Part shown: positions 39,051 through 47,144 of the stretch, one piece after another | Layout of the letters: each line of letters begins with the position of its first letter | Position numbering within the stretch: position 1 is the first letter of the stretch | NCBI RefSeq assembly: GCF_005490985.1 | Contig: NZ_CP027869.1 | Span: forward strand, 1,364,001 to 1,428,000 | Source of the DNA: Curtobacterium sp. SGAir0471 | Lineage (GTDB): Bacteria > Actinomycetota > Actinomycetes > Actinomycetales > Microbacteriaceae | DNA: 64,000 bases | Direction: 5' to 3' | Notes under the pieces: model-generated | The model's input: the letters and a program-made list of their open reading frames with translations, nothing else | Told to the model about the DNA's origin: nothing | Database searches by the model: none | Position numbers and translations under genes: made by a program

Positions 39051-40055
39051 ATGGACCTGCCCGTTCTCTGGTTCGCGATCGTCGGACTCTTCTTCGTCGG
39101 GTACTTCGTCCTCGACGGCTTCGACTTCGGCGTCGGCATGTCCCTGCCGTTCCTCGGCAAGGACGACACCGACCGCCGTGTCCTCATCAACACGATCGGC
39201 CCGGTCTGGGACCTCAACGAGACGTGGGTGATCGTCGCCGGGGCCTGCCTGTTCGCGGCGTTCCCGGAGTGGTACGCGACGATGTTCTCCGGCTTCTACC
39301 TCGCGCTGCTGCTCATCCTGGTGGCGCTCATCGCCCGCGGGGTGTCGTTCGAGTACCGCCACCAGCGGAAGCACCCGGAGTGGAAGCGCCGCTTCGACCT
39401 GATGATCGTCGTCGGCAGTGCCGTTCCGGCGTTCCTGTGGGGCGTGGCGTTCGGCAACGTCGTCCGGGGCATCCCGATGGACGCCGGACACAACTTCACC
39501 GGCACGTTCCTCGACCTGCTCAACCCCTTCGCGCTGCTGACCGGGCTCGCCACCCTGCTGGTGTTCTTCACCCACGGCGTGGTGTTCGTCGCGCTGAAGA
39601 CCGAGGGCGACATCCGCGAGCGGGCGAAGCGCCTGGCGACCCGGGCGGGCGTCCTGACGATCGTCGTCGCCGCCGCGTTCCTGGTGTCCATGGCGTTCGT
39701 CCGCGCGACCCCGGCCAGCCTCGTGCTCTCGGTCGTCGCCGCACTCGCGCTCGTCCTGGCCGTGCTCTGCACCGTCTGGGGCAAGGAGGGCCGCGCGTTC
39801 ACGCTGATGGCGGTCACGATCGCCGCGGTGGTCCTCGCGATGTTCACGGCGATCTTCCCGGACGTCATGCCCGCGTCGAACGACCCGGCGAACAGCCTGA
39901 ACGTCACGAACGCGTCGAGCGGCCAGTACACGCTGACGGTGATGAGCTGGGTGGCGCTGGTCTTCGTGCCGCTCGTGCTCGCCTACCAGGCGTGGACCTA
40001 CTGGGTGTTCCGGAAGCGCGTGTCCCGGGCGCACATCGACCAGGCCGCGCACTAG
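39051..40055 (+). CDS. cydB: Cytochrome bd ubiquinol oxidase subunit II
   Basis: Second core subunit, 334 aa with about eight membrane helices. YFVLDGFDFGVGMSLPFLG near the N-terminus and GPVWDLNETWVIVAGACLFAAFPEWYATMFSG are typical. It starts one base after the cydA stop and ends 9 bases before cydD. Confidence 0.96.
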   Translation: MDLPVLWFAIVGLFFVGYFVLDGFDFGVGMSLPFLGKDDTDRRVLINTIGPVWDLNETWVIVAGACLFAAFPEWYATMFSGFYLALLLILVALIARGVSFEYRHQRKHPEWKRRFDLMIVVGSAVPAFLWGVAFGNVVRGIPMDAGHNFTGTFLDLLNPFALLTGLATLLVFFTHGVVFVALKTEGDIRERAKRLATRAGVLTIVVAAAFLVSMAFVRATPASLVLSVVAALALVLAVLCTVWGKEGRAFTLMAVTIAAVVLAMFTAIFPDVMPASNDPANSLNVTNASSGQYTLTVMSWVALVFVPLVLAYQAWTYWVFRKRVSRAHIDQAAH

Positions 40056-40064
40056 GAGACCCCG

Positions 40065-41765
40065 GTGAAGCCGCTCGACCCCCGCCTGCTCCGCCTGTCG
40101 CGTGCCGCGCGCTGGTCCGTCGTCGCCTCCGCGGCGACGGGCCTGGTCCGCACGCTCGCGACGATCGGCATCGCGTGGGGGATCGCCACGGCGGTCACGC
40201 TCGGCGTCGACGCGGTCCGGGACGGCCGGCTCGCCAACGGGGACGTCCCCGCCGCGTTCGTCCCGACGCTCGCGCTGCTCGCCGGCGCGTTCGTGGTCCG
40301 GGCCGTCGCGGCCTGGGCGACCGACGACCTCGCGGCCCGGGCCGGCGCGACGGTGAAGAGCGAGCTGCGCGCGACCGTCCTGGCCCGCGCGGCGGAGCGC
40401 GGCCCGTCCTGGCTCGCAGAGCGGTCGAGCGCGGGCTTCGCCACGGCCCTCGGCCCCGGGCTCGACGCCCTCGACGCCTACTTCGGGCGCTACGTCCCGC
40501 AGCTCGCGCTCACCGCCGTCGCGACCCCGGTCCTCCTCGTCGCGATCGGGCTCGGCGACCTGACGAGCGCGGTCGTCATCGTGCTCGCGATGCCGGTGAT
40601 CCCCGTCTTCATGGTGCTCATCGGTCTGGCGACCCAGGCGCTCCAGCGGCGGCAGTCCGACGCCCTCACCCGTCTCGGTGGCGCGTTCACGGAGGCGGTC
40701 GAGGGCCTCGCGACCCTCAAGGTCTTCGGACGTGCCCGTCGCCAGGTCGGGCGGATCGCCACCGTCACCGACGAGTACCGCCGCGGCACGATCGGGGTCC
40801 TGCGGCTGTCCTTCGTCAGCGGATTCGCCCTCGAGCTCGCGGCCAGCCTGTCCGTCGCCCTCGTCGCGGTGTCGATCGGCGTCCGGCTCGTCGACGGGTC
40901 GCTCGGCCTCGGTGCCGCGATGTTCGTCCTCGTCCTCGCCCCGGAGGCCTTCGCGCCCCTCCGCCAGGTCGGCGCCGACTTCCACGCCGCCCAGGACGGC
41001 GTCGAGGCGTCCGGCGCCGTCCTCGACGTCCTCGACGACCGCGGCCGCACGGCGTCGACCGGCGTCGGCATCGAGGCGTCCGGCGCCGACGCCTCCGACG
41101 ACCTCGCCGGCCCGGCCACAGACCTGGTGCTCGAGGGCGTGGTGGTCCGCCGGCCGGACGTCGTCGTCGGCCCGCTCGACCTGCGCGCCGCTCCCGGCAC
41201 CGTCGTCGCGCTCGCCGGACCCAGCGGCTCCGGCAAGTCCAGCCTCGTCGCCGCGATCCGCGGCGTCCTGCCGCACGACGGCACGGTGACCGTGCCCGGC
41301 CCGGCAGGCGCGTCCCGTGCGGACCGCACGACCTGGGGCGACCAGCGCCCCCGCCTGGTCCGTGGCACGGTCGCCGAGAACGTCGCCCTGCACACGCGAC
41401 CCGACGACCACGACGTGCGCCGCGCCCTGGGCGAGGCGGGGCTGGGACTCGAGCCGGGCCTCCCGGTCGGACCTGGGGGAGCCGGCCTGTCCGGCGGCCA
41501 GGCGCAGCGTGTCGCGGTCGCGCGTGCCCTCTACCGGGCCCGTCGCGCACGCACCCCGCTCGTCCTGCTCGACGAGCCGACGTCGGCCCTCGACGCCGAC
41601 GCGGAACGCACCGTCGTCGAGGCCGTGCGGTCGCTCGCGGCCGAGGGTGCGGTCGTCGTGGTGGCGAGCCACCGCCCCGCCGTGCTGGCCGCCGCGGACG
41701 TCCGCGTCGACCTCCGCCCCGGGGGAGCCGTGACCGTGACGCACCGACAGGAGGCACGCGCATGA
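40065..41765 (+). CDS. cydD: Cytochrome bd assembly ABC exporter, CydD
   Basis: Half of the heterodimeric CydDC exporter, linked to thiol (Cys/GSH) export and heme handling, needed to assemble cytochrome bd. The 566 residues comprise an N-terminal six-helix domain and a nucleotide-binding domain. Walker A is GPSGSGKSS (about 385), the signature LSGGQAQR (about 476) and Walker B LVLLDEPTSALD. The linker between the two parts is Asp/Ala/Gly rich. Starts with GTG. Confidence 0.92.
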   Translation: MKPLDPRLLRLSRAARWSVVASAATGLVRTLATIGIAWGIATAVTLGVDAVRDGRLANGDVPAAFVPTLALLAGAFVVRAVAAWATDDLAARAGATVKSELRATVLARAAERGPSWLAERSSAGFATALGPGLDALDAYFGRYVPQLALTAVATPVLLVAIGLGDLTSAVVIVLAMPVIPVFMVLIGLATQALQRRQSDALTRLGGAFTEAVEGLATLKVFGRARRQVGRIATVTDEYRRGTIGVLRLSFVSGFALELAASLSVALVAVSIGVRLVDGSLGLGAAMFVLVLAPEAFAPLRQVGADFHAAQDGVEASGAVLDVLDDRGRTASTGVGIEASGADASDDLAGPATDLVLEGVVVRRPDVVVGPLDLRAAPGTVVALAGPSGSGKSSLVAAIRGVLPHDGTVTVPGPAGASRADRTTWGDQRPRLVRGTVAENVALHTRPDDHDVRRALGEAGLGLEPGLPVGPGGAGLSGGQAQRVAVARALYRARRARTPLVLLDEPTSALDADAERTVVEAVRSLAAEGAVVVVASHRPAVLAAADVRVDLRPGGAVTVTHRQEARA

Positions 41766-43471
41766 GCCGGGAGGCCCGTCCCACCTCCGTCCTGCGGCTG
41801 GCCCTGCCGCACGGGGCCGGTTGGGCGAAGGCGGTGTCCGCCGGCACGCTCAGTGCGGTCTGCGCGGTCGCGCTCCTCGCCGCGAGCGGCTACCTCATCA
41901 CCCGTGCGGCCGAGCAGCCACCGATCCTGTACCTGACGCTCGTCATGGTCGGGGTGCGCGCGTTCGCCCTCGGCCGTGCAGCGCTGCGCTACGTCGACCG
42001 GCTCGCCGGGCACGACGCGTCCTTCCGCCAGCTCGCCGTCGTCCGGACCGAGATGTACCGACGGCTCGCCTCGGTCGCGCCGGCCGGGCTCGGGGCCACC
42101 GGGCGCGGCGACCTGCTCACCCGGCTCGTCACCGACACCGACCGGCTGCAGGACCTGCCGATCCGGGTGGTCGGGCCGCTCGTCTCGGCGGCCGTCGTCG
42201 CCCTGCTCTCGGTCGTGGCGGTCGCGGTGGTCTGGTGGCCGGCGGCGGTCGTCCTCGTCGTCGCCCTCGCGCTCGCCGCGCTGCTCGGCACGGTCGCGAC
42301 GCTCGCCGTCGCGCGTCGGTCGGACCGCGAGACGGCCGCCGAGCGAGGACGCGTGGCCGACCTGGTGCTCGACACCGTCCGGACCCTCGACGTGTTCACC
42401 GCGTACGGCACGCTGCCCGACCGCCTCGCGGCCGTGGCGGCGCTCGACGCACGCGTGACCCGAGCCGTCCGGCGTCGCGCGACCGTCGAGTCGCTCGTCG
42501 GGGCGCTCGTCAGCCTGGTCGGTGGGGGCGCGGTGGTCGGGGTCCTCGCGGTCGGCGCGCCCGCGGTCGTCTCGGGTGCCCTGGGCGGTCCGCTCTGGGC
42601 GCTCGCCGTCTTCGTGCCCCTCGCGCTCTTCGAGGTCGTCGGCGGGGTGCCGCTCGCCGTCCTGACGCTCCGACGGGTCCGTGCCGCCGCGGAACGCGTC
42701 GAGCAGGTCGTGCCCGCGGTGCTGCCGGACGGCATCGTGCCGGAGCCGGACGCACCGGCCGATCCGGCGGAGCTCGTCGTCGACGGGCCGGTCCGGGTGG
42801 CGCTGCGCGACGTGACGGTGCGGTGGCCCGGTGCAGCGACGCCGGCGGTCGACCGGGTGTCGCTCGACCTGCAGCCGGGTGAGGTCGTCGTGCTCGAGGG
42901 CCCGAGCGGCGCCGGGAAGTCGACGCTCGTGGACGCCCTGGTGCGGTTCGTCGACCACGAGGGCTCCTACACGCTCGACGGGGTCGAGGCCCGGACGATG
43001 CACCCCGACGCGGTCCGCGCCCGGGTCGGTCTGGTGGAGCAGGACCCGTTCGTGTTCGACCAGTCGGTGCGGCAGAACCTGCTGTTCGCGCGCGACACCG
43101 CCACGGACGCCGAGCTCGTCGACGTGCTCGACCGCGTGGGGCTCGGACCGTGGGGCGAACGGCGCGGCGGGCTGGACGCCCCGGTGGGGGAGCGTGGCGG
43201 GCTGCTGTCCGGCGGACAGGCGCACCGGCTCGCGCTCGCCCGAGCGCTGCTGCACGCCTTCCCGGTGCTGGTGCTCGACGAGCCGACGGCCGACGTCGAC
43301 CCGGACCTCGGCGACGCCGTGCTGCGTGACCTCGTCGGTGCCGCGCGGCAGGCCGGTCGCACGGTCCTCGTCGTGTCGCACGTGCCGGTGCCGGCCGACC
43401 TCGTGGACCGGACCCTGCGGATGCGTGACGGGCGCCTGGTCACGGACGGAGCCGCCCGCTCGATCCGGTGA
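41762..43471 (+). CDS. cydC: Cytochrome bd assembly ABC exporter, CydC
   Basis: Partner half-transporter of CydD. The ATG at 41762 overlaps the cydD stop. The 569 residues hold six membrane segments and a nucleotide-binding domain: Walker A GPSGAGKST (about 380), LSGGQAHRLALARAL (about 482) and VLVLDEPTADVDP. The open frame runs far upstream through cydB and cydD, but MSREARPTSVLRLALPHG is the sensible start. It ends about 70 bases before leuS; no terminator is visible in between. Confidence 0.92.
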   Translation: MSREARPTSVLRLALPHGAGWAKAVSAGTLSAVCAVALLAASGYLITRAAEQPPILYLTLVMVGVRAFALGRAALRYVDRLAGHDASFRQLAVVRTEMYRRLASVAPAGLGATGRGDLLTRLVTDTDRLQDLPIRVVGPLVSAAVVALLSVVAVAVVWWPAAVVLVVALALAALLGTVATLAVARRSDRETAAERGRVADLVLDTVRTLDVFTAYGTLPDRLAAVAALDARVTRAVRRRATVESLVGALVSLVGGGAVVGVLAVGAPAVVSGALGGPLWALAVFVPLALFEVVGGVPLAVLTLRRVRAAAERVEQVVPAVLPDGIVPEPDAPADPAELVVDGPVRVALRDVTVRWPGAATPAVDRVSLDLQPGEVVVLEGPSGAGKSTLVDALVRFVDHEGSYTLDGVEARTMHPDAVRARVGLVEQDPFVFDQSVRQNLLFARDTATDAELVDVLDRVGLGPWGERRGGLDAPVGERGGLLSGGQAHRLALARALLHAFPVLVLDEPTADVDPDLGDAVLRDLVGAARQAGRTVLVVSHVPVPADLVDRTLRMRDGRLVTDGAARSIR

Positions 43472-43526
43472 CCGTCCGCCGGACGGGCGGTGCGTCGGCG
43501 GGGCCGGGGCGGGCCTCCAGGCCTTG

Positions 43527-43532
43527 TACCCT
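43527..43532 (+). promoter_or_regulatory. Leaderless-type -10 box for leuS
   Basis: TACCCT ends 8 bases before the GTG at 43541. That spacing fits transcription starting at the GTG and argues against the in-frame starts at 43490 and 43535. Confidence 0.5.
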
Positions 43533-43540
43533 TGGTGATC

Positions 43541-46114
43541 GTGACCACCGAGCACTCCACTGCGCACTCGACCGAGCACGACGCCGTCGACCCGGACGCC
43601 TACGACTTCCGCCGCATCCAGGAGAAGTGGCAGCCCCGCTGGGAGGAGCTCGGGCTCTTCACGACCGACCTCGACGACTCGCGCCCGCGCAAGTACATCC
43701 TCGAGATGTTCCCGTACCCGTCCGGCGACCTGCACATGGGGCACGCCGAGAACTGGGCGCTCGGAGACTTCGTGGCGCGCTACTGGCGGCAGCAGGGCTT
43801 CAACGTCCTGCACCCCATCGGCTGGGACTCCTTCGGGCTGCCCGCCGAGAACGCGGCGATCAAGCGCGGCGTCGACCCGGCGGAGTGGACGTACGCGAAC
43901 ATCGAGCAGCAGAAGGCGTCGTTCAAGCGGTACGCGCCGTCGTTCGACTGGACGACCGAGATCCACACCTCGGACCCCGAGTACTACAAGTGGAACCAGT
44001 GGCTGTTCCTGAAGATGTACGAGAAGGGCCTGGCCTACCGGAAGGACAGCTGGGTCAACTGGGACCCGGTGGACCAGACCGTGCTCGCGAACGAGCAGGT
44101 GCTGCCCGACGGCACCTCGGACCGCTCCGGCGCCGTCGTCGTCAAGAAGAAGCTGACGCAGTGGTACTTCGCGATCACGAAGTACGCCGACCGACTGCTC
44201 GACGACCTCAACCAGCTCGAGGGTCGGTGGCCGGCGAAGGTCATCGCGCAGCAGCGCAACTGGATCGGCCGCTCGGTCGGTGCCGACGTCGACTTCGTCA
44301 TCGAGGGGCGCGACGAGCCCGTCACGGTGTTCACCACGCGGCCGGACACGATCCACGGGGTGACGTTCCTGGTCGTGGCACCGGACTCCGACCTGGCGGC
44401 GGAGCTGGTGTCGTCTGCCGAGCCCGCGGTGCGCGAGGCGTTCGACGAGTACCTGACCGCGACGCAGAAGACCTCGGAGATCGACCGGCAGAACGCCGAC
44501 CGGCCGAAGACCGGCGTACCGCTCGGTCGCTCCGCGATCCACCCGCTCACGGGGGAGCGCCTGCCGATCTGGGCTGCCGACTACGTCCTCGCCGACTACG
44601 GCCACGGCGCCGTCATGGCCGTGCCGGCGCACGACCAGCGCGACCTCGACTTCGCCCGGGCGTTCGACCTGCCGGTGCAGGTCGTCGTCGACACCAACCA
44701 GCCGGTGACCGGCGCGATCCCGGTGATCCCCGAGGGCGCGACGCTCGAGGACCTGCCCGCCCTCGACCCGGTGGCGACCGGCGAGGCGCTGACCGGCCAG
44801 GGCCGGATGATCAACTCCGGACCGCTCGACGGCATGTCGAAGCAGCACGCGATCACCGCCGCGATCTCCCTGCTCGAGGAGCGCGGGACCGGCCGGGCCG
44901 CGAAGACCTACCGCCTGCGCGACTGGCTCATCTCGCGCCAGCGTTTCTGGGGCACCCCGATCCCGATCATCCACGGCGCCGACGGCACCGAGCACCCCGT
45001 CCCGATGGACCAGCTGCCGGTGCGCCTGCCGTCGACCGAGGGCCTCGACCTGAAGCCGAAGGGGACCTCGCCGCTCGGCGGGGCAACCGACTGGGTGAAC
45101 GTGCCGAACCCGGTCGACGGCACCCCGGCGACGCGCGACACCGACACGATGGACACGTTCGTCGACTCGTCGTGGTACTTCCTGCGCTTCCTGTCCGCCC
45201 AGGACGACACGCAGGCGTTCGACCCCGAGGCCGCGCGGAAGTGGGCGCCGGTCGACCAGTACATCGGCGGCATCGAGCACGCGATCCTGCACCTGCTGTA
45301 TGCGCGCTTCGTCACGAAGGTGCTGTTCGACCTCGGCTACCTCGACTTCACCGAGCCGTTCTCGGCGCTGCTCAACCAGGGCATGGTGCTGTCCGGCGGC
45401 TCGAAGATGTCGAAGTCGAAGGGCGGTGTCTCGCTCGGTGACGAGCTCGACGCGAACGGTGTCGACGCGATCCGTCTCGTGATGGGCTTCGCCGGTCCGC
45501 CGGAGGACGACATCAACTGGGAGGACGTGTCACCGTCGGCGTCCGCGCGCTTCCTCGCCCGCGCCTACCGTCTGGCGCTCGACGTCACGTCGACCCCCGA
45601 CGCCGTGTGGGCCGACGGCGACCGCGCCCTGCGCCAGGTGACGCACCGGTTCCTCGCCGATGCGCCGGGGATGATGGAGGCGTTCAAGTTCAACGTCGTG
45701 ATCGCGCGCCTGATGGACCTGGTCAACGTCACCCGCAAGGCCGTCGACAGCGGCCCCGGTGCCGGCGACCCGGCCGTACGCGAGGCCGTCGAGACGATCG
45801 CCCTCGCCCTCGCCGTCTTCGCGCCGTACACCGGCGAGGAGATGTGGGAGAAGCTGGGCTACGAGGCGACCGTCGCCACGTACGGCTGGCGGAAGGCCGA
45901 CCCGACGCTCCTCGTGCAGGACACCCTCACCGCGGTCGTGCAGGTCAACGGCAAGGTGCGGGACTCGTTCGAGGTGTCGAAGTCGATCGAGGCCGACGAG
46001 CTCGAGCAGCTCGCGCGCGCGTCGGCGAACGTGCAGCGGTACATCGGCGACCGCGAGATCGTGAAGGTCATCGTGCGGGCGCCGAAGCTCGTGAACATCG
46101 CGATCAAGGGCTGA
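43541..46114 (+). CDS. leuS: Leucyl-tRNA synthetase
   Basis: Class I synthetase charging tRNA-Leu. The likely start is the GTG at 43541 ([17 protein letters not shown]), 8 bases after a -10 box; length 857 aa. The HIGH-type motif is [13 protein letters not shown] (about 60-72), the CP1 editing domain spans roughly 225-420, and KMSKS is in [13 protein letters not shown] (about 622). The anticodon-binding and C-terminal domains are complete. An extra in-frame start at 43490 would add 17 residues without family support. Confidence 0.97.
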   Translation: MTTEHSTAHSTEHDAVDPDAYDFRRIQEKWQPRWEELGLFTTDLDDSRPRKYILEMFPYPSGDLHMGHAENWALGDFVARYWRQQGFNVLHPIGWDSFGLPAENAAIKRGVDPAEWTYANIEQQKASFKRYAPSFDWTTEIHTSDPEYYKWNQWLFLKMYEKGLAYRKDSWVNWDPVDQTVLANEQVLPDGTSDRSGAVVVKKKLTQWYFAITKYADRLLDDLNQLEGRWPAKVIAQQRNWIGRSVGADVDFVIEGRDEPVTVFTTRPDTIHGVTFLVVAPDSDLAAELVSSAEPAVREAFDEYLTATQKTSEIDRQNADRPKTGVPLGRSAIHPLTGERLPIWAADYVLADYGHGAVMAVPAHDQRDLDFARAFDLPVQVVVDTNQPVTGAIPVIPEGATLEDLPALDPVATGEALTGQGRMINSGPLDGMSKQHAITAAISLLEERGTGRAAKTYRLRDWLISRQRFWGTPIPIIHGADGTEHPVPMDQLPVRLPSTEGLDLKPKGTSPLGGATDWVNVPNPVDGTPATRDTDTMDTFVDSSWYFLRFLSAQDDTQAFDPEAARKWAPVDQYIGGIEHAILHLLYARFVTKVLFDLGYLDFTEPFSALLNQGMVLSGGSKMSKSKGGVSLGDELDANGVDAIRLVMGFAGPPEDDINWEDVSPSASARFLARAYRLALDVTSTPDAVWADGDRALRQVTHRFLADAPGMMEAFKFNVVIARLMDLVNVTRKAVDSGPGAGDPAVREAVETIALALAVFAPYTGEEMWEKLGYEATVATYGWRKADPTLLVQDTLTAVVQVNGKVRDSFEVSKSIEADELEQLARASANVQRYIGDREIVKVIVRAPKLVNIAIKG

Positions 46115-46136
46115 CACGGCGCCTGCTGCGGGGGTG

Positions 46137-46234
46137 GGCTGACGACCGGCTGGCTGACGACCAGCTGGCTGACGACCGGCTGGCTGACGGCCGGCTGGCA
46201 GGCGGGCTGACGGCCGGCGGGCTGACGGCCGGCT
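46137..46234. repeat. 15-bp tandem repeats between leuS and comEA
   Basis: GGCTGACGACCGGCT-type units occur back to back at 46137, 46152, 46167 and 46182, then at 46205 and 46220 after an 8-base interruption. Variants differ by one or two bases. The array starts 22 bases after the leuS stop and is not in a supportable gene. Confidence 0.88.
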
Positions 46235-46276
46235 GGCTGGCCGCTCGCTGGCAGGCGGCAGTCCTCCCCAGCTGAG

Positions 46277-46316
46277 CGGCCCGGCGGGATCCTCCACAGG
46301 AGGGACCGCCGGGCCG
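46277..46316 (+). terminator. Terminator after leuS
   Basis: CGGCCCGGCGG (46277-46287) pairs with 46306-46316. An inner CCTCC/GGAGG stem gives a long imperfect hairpin. It lies beyond the tandem repeats and before the comEA promoter. Confidence 0.65.
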
Positions 46317-46337
46317 TCGCCGTCCCCGCGGCCGACC

Positions 46338-46343
46338 TACCGT
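46338..46343 (+). promoter_or_regulatory. Leaderless-type -10 box for comEA
   Basis: TACCGT ends 7 bases before the ATG at 46351. No ribosome site precedes that ATG. Confidence 0.5.
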
Positions 46344-46350
46344 GCCGGGC

Positions 46351-47142
46351 ATGACTGCTTCGTCTCCTGGACGGCCCGGTGGCGGGTCGTGGATGTCCCG
46401 GTTCGCGCTGTCGCCGCGGACGGCCGTGGTGCTGGCTGCGGTGGTGGTCGTGCTCGCCCTGGTGGTCGTCGCCCTCGGCACGCTCGGGACGCACTCGTCG
46501 GCCGGTGTGACGGTGACGAGCGGCCCGTCGTCGGCGGCGGTCAGCGGGGGCCCCGACGGCGTGCCGGATGCGGGTGCCTCGGCCCGGTCGAAGGCGGGCT
46601 CCGGCGAGGTCTCCGGCACGGCCTCCGGCTCGCCGACCCCGGCGGTGGTCTCCGTGTACGTGGTCGGCGCGGTCGCCCGGGCCGGGGTCGTCGAGGTCCC
46701 CGCCGGGACGCGCGTGGACGAGGCGCTGCAGCGTGCCGGGGGTGCCACGGGCGACGCCGACCTCGCGCGGCTCAACCTCGCTCGTCCGGTGGTGGACGGG
46801 GAGCGTCTGTACGTGCCGCGGATCGGCGAGGGACCGGTACCCGACGCGCTCCGGCCGGATGCGCCGGGGGTTGGTGGCTCGGGTGGCGGGGGGTCAGGCG
46901 CCGGCGGTGCCGCAGGGGGCAGCGGCGCGGGCGGTGAGGACGCCGCTGCGGCTGTCGTCGACCTGAACACCGCCGACCAAGCGACGCTCGAGACGCTGCC
47001 GGGCATCGGCCCGGCACTCGCGGCGCGCATCCTGGCGTGGCGGGAGGAGCACGGCGGCTTCACGGCCGTGGACGACCTGCTCCAGGTCAGCGGCATCGGG
47101 GAGACGCGGCTCGCCGAGCTGCGCGACCGGGTCCGGGTCTGA
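46351..47142 (+). CDS. comEA: Competence-type DNA-binding protein ComEA
   Basis: Membrane-anchored DNA receptor of the natural transformation pathway. The 263 residues have one N-terminal membrane segment (about 22-45). An SLBB domain begins SVYVVGAVARAGVVEVPAG (about 100). A Gly-rich linker follows, and then a C-terminal helix-hairpin-helix domain (VVDLNTADQATLETLPGIGPALAARIL, about 203-229). comEC follows two bases after its stop. Whether this strain is transformable cannot be told from the window. Confidence 0.93.
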   Translation: MTASSPGRPGGGSWMSRFALSPRTAVVLAAVVVVLALVVVALGTLGTHSSAGVTVTSGPSSAAVSGGPDGVPDAGASARSKAGSGEVSGTASGSPTPAVVSVYVVGAVARAGVVEVPAGTRVDEALQRAGGATGDADLARLNLARPVVDGERLYVPRIGEGPVPDALRPDAPGVGGSGGGGSGAGGAAGGSGAGGEDAAAAVVDLNTADQATLETLPGIGPALAARILAWREEHGGFTAVDDLLQVSGIGETRLAELRDRVRV

Positions 47143-47144
47143 GC

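Noticed and set aside
41531..45292. Minus-strand open frame of 1253 codons opposite cydD, cydC and leuS
   Set aside because: Shadow of well-supported genes; rich in Arg, Asp, Gly and Val with no motifs.
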